A stretch of DNA of 64,000 bases from Mucilaginibacter terrae (GCF_031951985.1 NZ_JAVLVU010000001.1:2480001-2544000), one strand, 5' to 3'; numbered from the stretch's first letter, positions 26,517-37,025 are shown. Numbers and translations: made by a program. Notes: generated from the letters alone by a model not told the origin.

Positions 26517-26599
26517 TGTCATTCCGAGGTAGGAGGAATCTTTTCGAGGCGGTTAGCTTGTAAACACGAAAAGATTTCTCACTATCGTTCGAAATGACA
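26517..26599. repeat. TGTCATT-CGA hairpin repeat
   Basis: The left arm TGTCATTCCGAGGTAGGAGG ... AATCTTTTCG and the right arm (reverse complement TGTCATTTCGAACGATAG ... AATCTTTTCG) form an imperfect long hairpin in the 271-base gap after uvrB. The rest of the gap is AT-rich with no gene seen. Confidence 0.7.
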
Positions 26600-26725
26600 G
26601 GAATAATAGATGAGCATTCTGCAAATTCTTTAATTCAGTAAATTCTGATCTCAAACAAATACGCCGCAATAACGCTTTTATGATTATAATTTGATAATAA
26701 ACCATCAACTATAACCATAAATACT

Positions 26726-27136
26726 ATGAAAAACGCATTTCAATCAGGATTAATTATAGGAATATTAAGCGGCTTATGGCTATTTATTATGCGCCGGGCA
26801 GGCTATACCACCTTTAACGACCAGGTTTCACCTATTGAATATATTTCTATCAGCATACCTATAATCGGCGTATTCTTAGGCCTCAAAGCCTATCGCGACC
26901 AGGATTTGGGCGGTAAAATGAGTTTTTTAGAAGGCTTGGTACAAAGCTTTAAAATTTTGCTGGTAGGTGGTATAATTTCAGTGTTTGCAGGTGTAGTTTA
27001 CGTTAACTACGTAGAGGCCGCAAATAATTTCCGCGATTTTTCGGGCCGTTTATTTGGTGCATTGCTTATAGGAGTGTTATCTTCACTGGCAGCAACATTG
27101 CTGTTAATGAACAAATCCAATCACTCTGTTGATTAA
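26726..27136 (+). CDS. DUF4199 family membrane protein
   Basis: This 136-residue protein has about four membrane spans (near 5-22, 42-55, 72-93 and 106-128) and the DUF4199 pattern with an YISISIPIIGVFLGLKAYRD segment and a GKMSFLEGLVQSFKI helix. It occurs widely in Bacteroidota, and its function is unknown. It overlaps the DUF2752 gene by eight bases and forms a three-gene operon with it and the TM2 gene. Confidence 0.85.
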   Translation: MKNAFQSGLIIGILSGLWLFIMRRAGYTTFNDQVSPIEYISISIPIIGVFLGLKAYRDQDLGGKMSFLEGLVQSFKILLVGGIISVFAGVVYVNYVEAANNFRDFSGRLFGALLIGVLSSLAATLLLMNKSNHSVD

Positions 27137-27428
27137 ATTCCTTCGCAAAAATATAGAATTGATATTTTGGATCGCAGCCATTATTGCTTTGGCTGTTAAT
27201 AATCCTGCATACAAAGGGCATTTTGCCCTTTGTGTGTTTAAATTGGTTGGCATTACCTGGTGCCCGGGTTGCGGCATTGGGCACTCTATCTCCTGGCTGT
27301 TGCATGGCAATCTAACCCAATCCTTTAAAGCGCATTATTTAGGAATTCCTGCATTGGCTGTAATAATTTACCGTGTGTATTGTCTAAGTATATATCAATT
27401 GCTTACATTTAAAAAACTTAACCTCTAA
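27129..27428 (+). CDS. DUF2752 family membrane protein, TTG start
   Basis: This 99-residue protein shows the DUF2752 signature WCPGCGIGHSISWLLHGN: a Cys-Pro-Gly-Cys-Gly motif before a helix, followed by a Lys-Ala-His-x-Leu-Gly segment. Two to three membrane spans are present. The only sensible start is TTG at 27129, which overlaps the upstream stop and indicates translational coupling. The function is unknown; DUF2752 genes are often found beside TM2-domain genes, as here. Confidence 0.82.
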   Translation: MIKFLRKNIELIFWIAAIIALAVNNPAYKGHFALCVFKLVGITWCPGCGIGHSISWLLHGNLTQSFKAHYLGIPALAVIIYRVYCLSIYQLLTFKKLNL

Positions 27429-27433
27429 ACATC

Positions 27434-27793
27434 ATGGATTTTAATTATTTCGCAGCCTTTTCGGGCATCACTCCCGAAGAAGTTTCTTTTTTACAACAGG
27501 CCACAGCCGGCCTGGATGAAAACCAGCAACGCCAATTTATTACCCTTTACGGCAGCAAACGCCGTAGCCCTCAAGATATATTATTGTTTACGCTATTAGG
27601 CTTTTTAGGCATAGCTGGTGTTCAACGCTTTATAGTTGGCCAAATAGGTATGGGGATCATCTATTTTATTACAGGCGGTTTTTGTGGTATTGGTACCATT
27701 GTTGACCTTATTAATCACAAAGATTTAGCTACTGAATATAACAAGCAAATGGCTTACGAGTCAATGCAGATGCTGAAAATGAGAGGGTTTTAA
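27434..27793 (+). CDS. TM2 domain membrane protein
   Basis: This 119-residue protein has a short soluble N-terminus (1-50), then the TM2 domain: a basic start (SKRRSPQDILLF), the first span LLGFLGIAGVQRFIVGQIGMG and the second span IIYFITGGFCGIGTIVDLI. It lacks the classical Asp-Arg-Phe but has the equivalent QRF. The five-base gap from DUF2752 supports an operon. The function is unknown. Confidence 0.88.
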   Translation: MDFNYFAAFSGITPEEVSFLQQATAGLDENQQRQFITLYGSKRRSPQDILLFTLLGFLGIAGVQRFIVGQIGMGIIYFITGGFCGIGTIVDLINHKDLATEYNKQMAYESMQMLKMRGF

Positions 27794-27795
27794 CC

Positions 27796-27901
27796 TCACC
27801 TAAATCCTCTCCTTTGGAGAGGACTTAAAAAAATAAGCTTATAATCCTTATAATTATACCAACCAAAGCCCTCTCCTTTGGGGAGGGTTGGGTGGGGTTA
27901 A
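27796..27901. repeat. Palindromic repeat of the CTAAATC/GGGTTGGG family (copy 2)
   Basis: The order is CACCTAAATCCTCTCC - hairpin - GGAGAGGACTT, then an AT-rich spacer, then GCCCTCTCC - hairpin - GGGGAGGGTTGGGTGGGG. This is the same layout as the reverse complement of 13350-13446 and the copy inside miaB. It fills the whole gap between the TM2 gene and the Nif3-like gene. Confidence 0.75.
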
Positions 27902-27902
27902 T

Positions 27903-29000
27903 ATGAAACTACACGAACTAACATCATACCTCGAAAGCATTGCGCCGCTATCGTACCAGGAAGATTACGACAATTCGGGTCTTATTGTGGGTAACGGCAA
28001 CCAGGAAATTACGCAGGGGCTTATCTCTTTGGATTGTACCGAAGCTGTGGTTGACGAAGCTATCCGTACAGGATGCGAAGTAATTATATCGCACCACCCT
28101 ATTGTGTTTAAGGGACTTAAAAAGTTTAACGGTAAAACTTATGTAGAGCGTGTGGTAGAAAAAGCCATTCGCTATAATATTGCATTGTATGCTATTCATA
28201 CAAATTTAGATAGTGTTATAAACGGTGTCAACGCACGCATAGGGCAAACCTTAGGGCTACAAAACCTGCGCATATTGGCTCCCAAAAACGGCATTTTAAA
28301 AAAGCTGGTTACCTATGTACCTTTAAGCCATGCGGCTAAAGTTCGTGAAGCATTGTTTAAGGCAGGTGCCGGGCAAGTGGGCGATTATAGCGAGTGCAGC
28401 TTTAACACCGAGGGCATAGGCACCTTTAAAGGAGGCGACGATACCAACCCGTACGTTGGCAATCCGGGCCAGCAACACCAGGAGGCAGAAGTACGTATTG
28501 AAACTATTTATCCGGCGCAACTGGAAAGTAAAATACTCATGGCCCTGTTTCTTAACCACCCTTATGAGGAGGTGGCTTACGACTTATATACTTTAACCAA
28601 TCAACATCAACAGGTAGGTTCGGGGATGATAGGAGAACTGGAAACACCGGTGGGTGAACTTGAATTCTTGAGCCATCTTAAAAGCAAAATGCAGGCTGCC
28701 ATAATAAGGCATACCGCATTAACGGGTAAAAGCGTTAAAAAGGTGGCTGTTTGCGGCGGCTCGGGAGGGTTTTTACTAAAGCAAGCTATTGCTGCCGGGG
28801 CCGATATTTTTGTAACGGCCGACTATAAGTATCATGAGTTTTTTGATGCCGAAGGAAAAATAGTAATTGCCGACATTGGACATTTTGAAAGTGAGCAATT
28901 TACGCAGCACTTATTATATGAAATAATACAGAAAAAATTTAGTAACTTTGCCCTCCGTTTAACAGAAATTAATACAAACCCCATAAAATATTTTATTTGA
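27903..29000 (+). CDS. Nif3-like dinuclear metal centre protein
   Basis: This 365-residue protein of the Nif3/YbgI family, a hexameric metal-binding toroid whose biochemical role is debated, contains IISHHPIVFKGL with the metal-binding His pair, AIHTNLDSVINGVN, an inserted PII-like domain (about 125-235) as in the longer family members, and the C-terminal metal motif DIGHFESEQFT. The start at 27903 leaves out five codons that lie in a repeat. The stop TGA overlaps the ATG of the zinc-ribbon gene (TGATG), a pairing seen across Bacteroidota. Confidence 0.92.
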   Translation: MKLHELTSYLESIAPLSYQEDYDNSGLIVGNGNQEITQGLISLDCTEAVVDEAIRTGCEVIISHHPIVFKGLKKFNGKTYVERVVEKAIRYNIALYAIHTNLDSVINGVNARIGQTLGLQNLRILAPKNGILKKLVTYVPLSHAAKVREALFKAGAGQVGDYSECSFNTEGIGTFKGGDDTNPYVGNPGQQHQEAEVRIETIYPAQLESKILMALFLNHPYEEVAYDLYTLTNQHQQVGSGMIGELETPVGELEFLSHLKSKMQAAIIRHTALTGKSVKKVAVCGGSGGFLLKQAIAAGADIFVTADYKYHEFFDAEGKIVIADIGHFESEQFTQHLLYEIIQKKFSNFALRLTEINTNPIKYFI

Positions 29001-29743
29001 TGGAACAAACCGTAGAACAAAAGCTGAAAGCTTTATATGACCTACAAACTATCCACACCAAAATCGACAGAATACGCCAGGTAAGAGGTGAACTGCCTAT
29101 GGAAGTTGCCGACCTGGAAGATGATGTTGCTGGTCTGGAAACACGCATTCAGAAAATAAAAAGTGAGCTGGATGATTTGGAGGATGATATTGTAACCCGT
29201 AAAAATTTAATCCGCGATGCTCAGGCTAACATAAAAAAATATGAAGGTCAGCTTAACGAGGTTAAAAACAACCGCGAGTATGATGCTATCTCTAAAGAGA
29301 TCGAGATTCAAGGCTTAGATATACAGGTTAGCGAGAAAAAAATCAGAGAATTTGGTTTCGAGATCACCTCAAAAACCCAGATTTATGAAAAAGCGCTTGC
29401 CGATTTAGAAGGACGTAAGGCCGACTTAGACGTTAAAAAAGACGAATTAGGCACTATTACTTCTGAAACTGAAAAAGACGAAGCCGAACTAAATGCCCAG
29501 GCCGAAACAGCAACTAAAAACATTGAAGAGCGTTTGTTAATTGCTTACAACCGTTTACGTGGCAATGCCAAAAACGGACTTGCTGTGGTAACTATTCAAC
29601 GTGATTCTTGCTCAGGTTGCTTTAACCAAATTCCGCCTCAGCGCCAGTCAGACATCCGTCAGCGTAAAAAAATCATCGTTTGCGAACATTGCGGTCGTAT
29701 TTTGGTTGATGAACAAATGGCGCTCGAAGAAGAGCACGCATAA
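29000..29743 (+). CDS. C4-type zinc ribbon coiled-coil protein
   Basis: This 247-residue protein has an N-terminal long coiled coil (about 10-180, with heptads such as VADLEDDVAGLETRIQKIK) and a C-terminal zinc ribbon with two C-x2-C pairs (SCSGCFNQIP and CEHCGRI). It fits the zf-RING_7/DUF164 family, thought to bind nucleic acid or a partner protein. It is translationally coupled to the Nif3-like gene and followed by a strong terminator. Confidence 0.9.
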   Translation: MEQTVEQKLKALYDLQTIHTKIDRIRQVRGELPMEVADLEDDVAGLETRIQKIKSELDDLEDDIVTRKNLIRDAQANIKKYEGQLNEVKNNREYDAISKEIEIQGLDIQVSEKKIREFGFEITSKTQIYEKALADLEGRKADLDVKKDELGTITSETEKDEAELNAQAETATKNIEERLLIAYNRLRGNAKNGLAVVTIQRDSCSGCFNQIPPQRQSDIRQRKKIIVCEHCGRILVDEQMALEEEHA

Positions 29744-29770
29744 TCAGCATTTAATTTATTAAAATGATAT

Positions 29771-29798
29771 AAGGCGCCTGTTACGGGCGCCTTTTTTT
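29771..29798 (+). terminator. Terminator of the Nif3/zinc-ribbon operon
   Basis: AAGGCGCC pairs with GGCGCCTT across a seven-base loop, followed by a run of T, 28 bases after the stop codon. The TPR gene begins immediately after the T run. Confidence 0.9.
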
Positions 29799-29801
29799 GT
29801 G

Positions 29802-31283
29802 ATGATCAAACGTATTCTACCTACCGTTATTTCCTTATTCATCGGCTTTAGTAGTTATGCTAATTTTGATGTTAATGCCAATTGTACCCAAGCTTATAAA
29901 AACATACTGAGCTTTAAACTCAAAGCCGCCCGCGAGCAAATTGATCGCGAAAAAGCCATGCATCCGCAAAACAGTTTTACTATATTGCTCGATGATTATT
30001 ACGATTACTTTTGGATGCTGAGCACCGAAAGCAAAACCGATTACGATCGCCTTAAAGACAATAAATCGAAACGCTTAGACAAACTGGAAGACGAAGATAA
30101 ATCCTCGCCCTATTATAACTTTTCATTAGCACAAGTAAACCTGCACTGGGCCTTACTACATGCCCGCTTTGGCGATAATAGCGCAGCAGGATTTGCTATT
30201 AAACGTGCCTATAGTCAGTTGAACGATAATCAAAAGAAATTTCCCACGTTTTTGCCTGATGATATTCCGTTGGGTATGGTAAACGTGGCATTGGGCGCCC
30301 TACCCGATGGTGCATTAAAAAGCGTGCTTAACCTGTTTGGCATAAAGGGCAGCATTAACACAGGCATAAACTTGCTGCAAAATGTTACGGCACACTTACC
30401 ACAATCGGCCTATGCCATGTATTACGATGAGGCTGTATTTTATACCACCTATTTACAGACCGATGTAATGAACGATGCCCAGGCCTATCAAAAAATGCTG
30501 CAATACACCGCAGCTATGGATAACAGCAGCTTACTTAAAAGCTATATACAAGGTTACATTGCCCTGCGTACCGGCCACAGCGCCGAGGCTATCCGCTATT
30601 TTGAAAAAGCCCCCGAGGGTGCCGAGTATCAGCCCTATCCCTACCTTAACTATTTAGCCGGACTGGCCCGAATGAATGTATCTGATAAGGGTGCGGCTAA
30701 TTACTTTAACAAGTTTTTGCAAACCAATAAAGGCGTAAATTACATTAAAGACGCCTACTTACATTTAGCTTGGGACGCCCTATTAGACGGCAATATTAAA
30801 CGCTATACAGCCTTTACACAATTGGTAAAAACAAAAGGCTATACCTACAATGAAAAGGACAAACGCGCGCTTACCGAAATTTCCGACCCGCATTATCAAC
30901 CCGCATTATTACAAGCACGTCTTTGGTTTGATGGTGGACTATATGAGAAAGCTTTAAGTGTGCTTAAAGCAAAAGAAGCTGACACCTTTACAACAGCCCA
31001 CGACAAAGCCGAATATCATTACCGCTTAGGCCGCATTTATGAAGCACTGCAAAATGACAATAACGCTTTGAGCAGCTACCAGCAAGCCATTAACACCGGC
31101 AAAGGCACCAGTTATTATTTTGCGCCTATGTCGGCCCTAAAAGCGGGGAATATTTACGAGCAGCGTAAGGATAGCAGCAAAGCCATAAGCTATTACCGCA
31201 TGGCTATTGATTTTAAAAATCATCAGCAGGAGAATAGCATTGAGCAAAAAGCCAAAGAAGGGTTGAAGAGATTGAAAAAGTAA
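29802..31283 (+). CDS. Exported tetratricopeptide-repeat protein
   Basis: The protein has 493 residues from the ATG at 29802. A signal peptide (ILPTVISLFIGFSSYA) is followed by an all-helical body. TPR-type pairs are clear in the last third (AEYHYRLGRIYEALQNDNNALSSYQQAI and KAGNIYEQRKDSSKAISYYRMAI); earlier helices are more diverged. It is likely periplasmic or outer-membrane associated. Its specific function is not recognised. The ATG abuts the preceding terminator, so its promoter must lie within or before that hairpin. Confidence 0.78.
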   Translation: MIKRILPTVISLFIGFSSYANFDVNANCTQAYKNILSFKLKAAREQIDREKAMHPQNSFTILLDDYYDYFWMLSTESKTDYDRLKDNKSKRLDKLEDEDKSSPYYNFSLAQVNLHWALLHARFGDNSAAGFAIKRAYSQLNDNQKKFPTFLPDDIPLGMVNVALGALPDGALKSVLNLFGIKGSINTGINLLQNVTAHLPQSAYAMYYDEAVFYTTYLQTDVMNDAQAYQKMLQYTAAMDNSSLLKSYIQGYIALRTGHSAEAIRYFEKAPEGAEYQPYPYLNYLAGLARMNVSDKGAANYFNKFLQTNKGVNYIKDAYLHLAWDALLDGNIKRYTAFTQLVKTKGYTYNEKDKRALTEISDPHYQPALLQARLWFDGGLYEKALSVLKAKEADTFTTAHDKAEYHYRLGRIYEALQNDNNALSSYQQAINTGKGTSYYFAPMSALKAGNIYEQRKDSSKAISYYRMAIDFKNHQQENSIEQKAKEGLKRLKK

Positions 31284-31298
31284 GCTCGCAAACTTCTT

Positions 31299-31384
31299 CT
31301 CATTGCCATTCGACCATCGGGTAAAATCTTTTCAAACCGATAAGAAAATCGCTTCAAAAAGATTTCTCGTACCTCGAAATGACA
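31299..31384. repeat. Diverged TGTCATT-CGA hairpin repeat
   Basis: The left arm (TCTCATTGCCATTCGACC ... AAAATCTTTTCAAACCG) and the right arm (reverse complement TGTCATTTCGAGGTACGAG ... AAATCTTTTTGAAGCG) pair imperfectly. This is the most diverged of the paired copies. It lies between the TPR gene and sdaA. Confidence 0.55.
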
Positions 31385-31402
31385 GTGGGTGATTTGCGAA
31401 CT

Positions 31403-31437
31403 CTTGGTTCCTGGCTCTTAGTTCTTGTCTCTCTCCT
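31403..31437. repeat. Single arm of the AATCAAGAGT repeat family
   Basis: In reverse complement it reads GACAAGAACTAAGAGCCAGG followed by AACCAAGAGT, the degenerate purine-rich unit that bounds the four-helix-bundle gene at 39944-40385 and the empty copy at 12242-12327. It ends three bases before the sdaA stop codon. Confidence 0.5.
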
Positions 31438-31440
31438 TAA

Positions 31441-32869
<1,429 letters not shown>

Positions 32870-33046
32870 CCTGATTACAAAGTTATAAATAGCCAACTGT
32901 GTTTATCATTCAGCCAAAAATAAAATGGGAGAAAACACGGAAATACGTGACAATAAATCAATTACTCAGGGAAATTCTGAGTAAATATAAGGCAATATAA
33001 ATCTTATAAACTCCTTCCGGGGGGATTACCGGCACCACAAGCTCTT

Positions 33047-33203
33047 ATTCCCCGTAGGGGATACCTATTTATAGAGCATCATGTCAACATAGAGCATGCT
33101 CCGTTAGGAGCTACACTAATTAGGCATACATACAAAGGGTAGTCCCGAAGGGACAAAAAATTACCTTTTCTTTCTATAAACAGGTAGCACCTACGGCGCA
33201 TAT
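33047..33203. repeat. Four-hairpin composite repeat, copy A
   Basis: Four short palindromes occur in order: TTCCCCGTAGGGGA with ACCTATTTATAG; GCATGCTCCGTTAGGAGCTAC; GGGTAGTCCCGAAGGGACAAA; and TATAAACAGGTAGCACCTAC followed by GGCGCA. Copy B at 52590-52750 is the reverse complement in the same order. Stem bases differ between units but keep pairing (GTAGC-TCC...GGA-GCA, GTAGT-CCC...GGG-ACA). This fills most of the 397-base gap between sdaA and mscS, where no gene was seen. Confidence 0.72.
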
Positions 33204-33266
33204 TGTAAGGTTAAAAAAGATAAGGTACACGATAGCCTCAAAGGAGGGGAATCTAAAATGATTCAA

Positions 33267-34088
33267 TCAGGTTCCCGGCAGTTTAACACCGGCAGCTTTT
33301 AAGCCATCCATAATGCGCCTGGTAAGGCCCATTTGTGCGGTACCAAATTCAGCCGCCTGCACCCATACCCGCGCTGTATACTTTACACCATCAAATTCAA
33401 TTTGAAGCACATTGGCCAGCGGTGCAGGTTCGGGCAAAATACCGGGTGTTTGGGTTATCGACTGCTTGATAATGTTCACCACCAGCTCATGATCGGCTAC
33501 AAAGCCCAATTTAAAGTCAACATCAAGCCGGCGTTTCCCCTCGCGCGATACATTGGTAATTACCTCGTTAAACAATTTTCCGTTTGGAATGATCACTGTT
33601 TTATTATCCACGGTTAGCACTACGGTGTAAAAAACCTGGATAGAAGTTACTTTACCATTTTGCCCCTGGGCAATAATATTGTCTCCAATTTCGAATGGTT
33701 TAAGGAGTAAGATCATTACCCCGCCGGCAAAATTTTGTAGGGTACCCGAGAGCGCCAAACCTGCCGCTACGGTGGCAGCACTCAAAATGGCAGTGAATAT
33801 GGTGAGCTCCAGACCCATGATCTCCATCACCACTACCACTAAAATCATGTGGAGGCCGGTTATAGTTAAACTTAAAAAGAATGGCTGTAAAGAAGAATGA
33901 ATTTGTTTGGTGGCCATACGGCGGGTCATCCATTTACGTAGCTGGCGGATGAGCCATAAGCCTATAAAAAAGAGAATGATGCCTATTACAACTTTGGGGC
34001 CGCTTTTAACAACCCATTGGTAGGCGTTATTATATAAAGCGGTAATAGTTGGGGCTGCTTCGGGCTTAGCAATAAGTAATGTAAACAT
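33267..34088 (-). CDS. Small-conductance mechanosensitive channel
   Basis: This 273-residue protein of the MscS family relieves osmotic shock by letting solutes out of the inner membrane. It has three membrane spans: about 33-50, 67-90 and the pore-lining TM3 near 95-120, with the Ala/Gly-rich SAATVAAGLALSGTLQNFAGGV motif. The beta domain (LLKPFEIGDNI and VIIPNGKLFNEVITNVS) and alpha/beta C-terminal domain follow. The length is typical of the minimal MscS. It is monocistronic with a long upstream region (to 34443) that holds a 9-bp palindrome. Confidence 0.93.
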   Translation of the reverse strand: MFTLLIAKPEAAPTITALYNNAYQWVVKSGPKVVIGIILFFIGLWLIRQLRKWMTRRMATKQIHSSLQPFFLSLTITGLHMILVVVVMEIMGLELTIFTAILSAATVAAGLALSGTLQNFAGGVMILLLKPFEIGDNIIAQGQNGKVTSIQVFYTVVLTVDNKTVIIPNGKLFNEVITNVSREGKRRLDVDFKLGFVADHELVVNIIKQSITQTPGILPEPAPLANVLQIEFDGVKYTARVWVQAAEFGTAQMGLTRRIMDGLKAAGVKLPGT

Positions 34089-34310
34089 TGAGCTGAAATA
34101 ATATTCAGCAATGTTACGCTTACGACATTAAACTCACAAATAATTCAGGACCTTTGATCATTACCCATTCAAAAATCCTCGCTCGCAAAACTCTCTTACT
34201 TAAGGTCATCTGTTTCATAATTACCCGTATAGTGCAAATGATGTGCCTGCAACAGGTTGTTTGTTTTATTTCATACAAAATTAATATACAACGCTATAAA
34301 ACGTGTCATT

Positions 34311-34330
34311 TATTAATCATTTGATTAATA
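34311..34330. promoter_or_regulatory. Perfect 9-bp palindrome, possible operator
   Basis: TATTAATCA and TGATTAATA surround a TT centre, typical of a dimeric regulator site. It lies in the gap between mscS and groEL, about 220 bases upstream of the mscS start. No other feature was found in this 355-base gap besides the groEL terminator. Confidence 0.35.
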
Positions 34331-34378
34331 GAATATAACCTATAGAGGTTTTTTGCGTAAACGTAAAGTCACAAAAAC

Positions 34379-34414
34379 AACAAACCCTGTCTGAAAAATC
34401 AGACAGGGTTTGTT
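34379..34414. terminator. Terminator downstream of groEL
   Basis: A 16-bp perfect stem (AACAAACCCTGTCTGA paired with TCAGACAGGGTTTGTT) with loop AAAA. In the minus-strand direction it is followed by a T-rich stretch, so it should end the groES-groEL transcript. Confidence 0.85.
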
Positions 34415-34443
34415 TGCTATATATTATTTAGTACGTTATGATA

Positions 34444-36078
34444 TTACATCATACCGCCCATGCCGCCCATTGGAGGGGCACCACCACCGGCTTGTGCCTC
34501 TTCTGGATCATCAGCTAAAACAACCTCAGTTGTTAATAACATTGATGAAATTGAAGCAGCGTTTTCTAAAGCTACGCGTGATACTTTAGTAGGATCGATA
34601 ACACCCGCCGCAATTAAATTTTCGTATTTATCGGTACGTGCATTGTAACCAAAGTCGGCAGTACCTTCTTTAACTTTTTGCACCACGATCGAACCTTCGA
34701 TACCTGCGTTTTCACAGATCTGACGTAATGGTTCTTCAATAGCACGTTTGATGATTTGGATACCGGTTTTCTCGTCTTCGTTAGCACCTTGTAAATCGGC
34801 TAATGAAGCAACTGCACGGATGAATGCAACACCACCACCAGCTACGATACCTTCTTCAACGGCAGCGCGGGTTGCGTGTAATGCATCATCAACACGGTCT
34901 TTTTTCTCCTTCATTTCAACCTCGGTAGCTGCACCAACATACAATACGGCAACACCACCTGATAATTTAGCTAAACGCTCTTGCAGTTTTTCTTTATCGT
35001 AATCAGATGTAGTGGTTTCTATTTGAGCTTTGATCTGGTTAACGCGGGCTTTAATAGTTTCGGCATCACCAAAACCGTTAATTACGGTAGTGTTGTCTTT
35101 GTCGATAACGATTTTCTCAGCAGTACCTAAGTAAGATAGGTCGGCGTTTTCCAATTTGTAGCCACGCTCTTCAGAAATTACAGTACCACCGGTTAAGATA
35201 GCAATGTCTTCTAACATAGCTTTACGACGATCACCAAAGCCAGGAGCTTTAACAGCAGCCACTTTCAGTGAACCACGGATCTTGTTAACTACCAGAGTAG
35301 CTAAAGCCTCACCATCTAAATCTTCAGAGATGATAACCAATGGCTTGCCGGTTTGTACTTGTTTCTCTAAAATTGGAAGCAATTCTTTCATCGAAGAGAT
35401 CTTTTTATCGTAGATCAGGATGTAAGGATTTTCCAATTCGGCTTCCATTTTATCGGCGTTGGTTACAAAGTACGGAGACAGGTAACCACGGTCAAATTGC
35501 ATACCTTCAACTGTTCTAACTTCAGTTTCGGTACCTTTTGCTTCTTCAACAGTAATAACACCGTCTTTACCTACTTTACCCATTGCATCGGCAATCAGGG
35601 TACCAATAACTTCATCGTTATTAGCCGAGATAGTAGCTACCTGTTTAATTTTGTTATTGTCTTCGCCAACAGCCTGTGATTGCTCTTTAAGGTTAGCAAC
35701 AACGGCAGCAACGGCTTTGTCAATACCACGTTTTAAATCCATTGGATTTGCACCGGCAGCTACGTTTTTAATACCTGCGGTAACAATAGCCTGAGCTAAA
35801 ACGGTAGCAGTAGTAGTACCATCACCTGCAATATCAGCAGTTTTTGATGCTACTTCTTTAACCATTTGAGCACCCATGTTTTCCAAAGGATCTTTTAATT
35901 CGATTTCTTTAGCTACGGTAACACCATCTTTGGTGATAGCCGGTGAACCGAATTTTTTATCGATAATAACGTTACGGCCTTTAGGTCCTAAAGTTACTTT
36001 AACTGCGTTTGCTAATATATCCACACCGCGTTTCAGTGCGTCACGTGCTTCAACGTTGTATTTAACTTGTTTTGCCAT
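34444..36078 (-). CDS. groL: Chaperonin GroEL (Hsp60)
   Basis: This 544-residue ATP-driven cytoplasmic folding chamber subunit shows the family-typical start [18 protein letters not shown], the ATP-site motif [12 protein letters not shown], apical-domain segments [16 protein letters not shown], the [14 protein letters not shown] intermediate segment, and the Gly-Gly-Met tail (GGMGGMM). It is immediately downstream of groES (81 bases) on the same strand and followed by a strong terminator. Confidence 0.98.
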   Translation of the reverse strand: MAKQVKYNVEARDALKRGVDILANAVKVTLGPKGRNVIIDKKFGSPAITKDGVTVAKEIELKDPLENMGAQMVKEVASKTADIAGDGTTTATVLAQAIVTAGIKNVAAGANPMDLKRGIDKAVAAVVANLKEQSQAVGEDNNKIKQVATISANNDEVIGTLIADAMGKVGKDGVITVEEAKGTETEVRTVEGMQFDRGYLSPYFVTNADKMEAELENPYILIYDKKISSMKELLPILEKQVQTGKPLVIISEDLDGEALATLVVNKIRGSLKVAAVKAPGFGDRRKAMLEDIAILTGGTVISEERGYKLENADLSYLGTAEKIVIDKDNTTVINGFGDAETIKARVNQIKAQIETTTSDYDKEKLQERLAKLSGGVAVLYVGAATEVEMKEKKDRVDDALHATRAAVEEGIVAGGGVAFIRAVASLADLQGANEDEKTGIQIIKRAIEEPLRQICENAGIEGSIVVQKVKEGTADFGYNARTDKYENLIAAGVIDPTKVSRVALENAASISSMLLTTEVVLADDPEEAQAGGGAPPMGGMGGMM

Positions 36079-36159
36079 TTCTTTTTTAATGAATGTTTTT
36101 TTGAATTAGTGAATGAGTGACTGTTTAAGGATTTTCTCCCTCAATCCTTCTATCCTTAC

Positions 36160-36435
36160 TTATAATATTCCGTAGATGTCTGATTCACGCATCATCAGGT
36201 ATTCTTTACCGTCGATAGTGATCTCGGTACCACCATATTTGCTGTATAAAACTTTATCACCTACTTTAACAGTCATAGGCTCATCTTTTTTACCGTCACC
36301 TACAGCTACTACGGTACCTTGTTGAGGTTTTTCTTTAGCAGTGTCAGGAATGAAGATACCAGACGCAGTCTTTTCTTCGGCAGGAGCAGCTTCTACCACT
36401 ACTCTGTCGCCAATAGGTTTAATGTTTAATGACAT
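36160..36435 (-). CDS. groS: Co-chaperonin GroES (Hsp10)
   Basis: This 91-residue lid of the GroEL chamber has the core [33 protein letters not shown] (mobile loop in the middle), the roof-loop segment, and the [14 protein letters not shown] motif. It is first gene of the groES-groEL pair. No clear CIRCE operator was found upstream; a weak TTAGCA half-site exists. Confidence 0.97.
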   Translation of the reverse strand: MSLNIKPIGDRVVVEAAPAEEKTASGIFIPDTAKEKPQQGTVVAVGDGKKDEPMTVKVGDKVLYSKYGGTEITIDGKEYLMMRESDIYGIL

Positions 36436-36621
36436 ATCTTATATTGTATTTAATTGAAATGTTTTGCTTGCATTTACTCACGAATTATGCCAACTGCTAA
36501 ATAGCCTTGTTTTGCTGTTGTAATGGCAGTTGTTTTAATACGGTTAAAATACATCCCCGAAAATTTGACGGCTTACACCGTTATGACAAATGCCATGATG
36601 GCAGATTGCCGTAAAACTAAA

Positions 36622-36645
36622 AAGGCCCCGCTAATGCAGGGCCTT
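36622..36645 (-). terminator. Terminator of the lptE-secG operon
   Basis: AAGGCCC pairs with GGGCCTT around a short inner stem-loop. On the minus strand it is followed by TTTTTAGTTTT, 22 bases after the secG stop codon, and separates this operon from groES. Confidence 0.82.
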
Positions 36646-36666
36646 ATGTATATTATGTTAATGTTA

Positions 36667-37017
36667 TTATTTCTTGGTGCTATCAGCAGGTTTAGCCGGT
36701 ACAGTTAGCGGTGTAGTGCTGGTAACCGGGCCGCTTGGTTTAGAAGCTTTTTGAATTTGCTCCTGCAACTCAGATGATGTGCCACCTGCATTACTGCTTT
36801 TTATAGCAACGTTAATAGCTAATGACAATACCATTAAAGTAATAGCCAAGATCCAGGTACCTTTTTCAAGAATATCGCCTGTTTTTTGCACACCCAGTAA
36901 TTGCGATGAGCTTGAAAAATTTGAAGACAAGCCGCCACCTTTAGGATTTTGCACCAACACAATAATGCCTAATAAAATGCAAACCAGGATAGCAACGATA
37001 ATTAATACTAAGTACAT
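36667..37017 (-). CDS. secG: Preprotein translocase subunit SecG
   Basis: This 116-residue accessory subunit of the SecYEG channel has two membrane spans (about 2-22 and 55-75), with the loop motif NPKGGGLSSNFSSSSQLLG between them as in the family. The C-terminal tail after residue 80 is Ser/Thr/Pro-rich and longer than in E. coli, which is usual in Bacteroidota. It is last gene of the operon beginning at the sigma-54 activator. Confidence 0.92.
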   Translation of the reverse strand: MYLVLIIVAILVCILLGIIVLVQNPKGGGLSSNFSSSSQLLGVQKTGDILEKGTWILAITLMVLSLAINVAIKSSNAGGTSSELQEQIQKASKPSGPVTSTTPLTVPAKPADSTKK

Positions 37018-37025
37018 TTTGTATG

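Noticed and set aside
33047..33203. CRISPR-like array
   Set aside because: The units are palindromes of differing sequence with irregular spacing; there are no identical repeats, no spacers and no cas genes.
36471..36501. Possible CIRCE operator upstream of groES
   Set aside because: Only one half-site (TTAGCA) fits; the second half does not match GAGTGCTAA at the required nine-base spacing.
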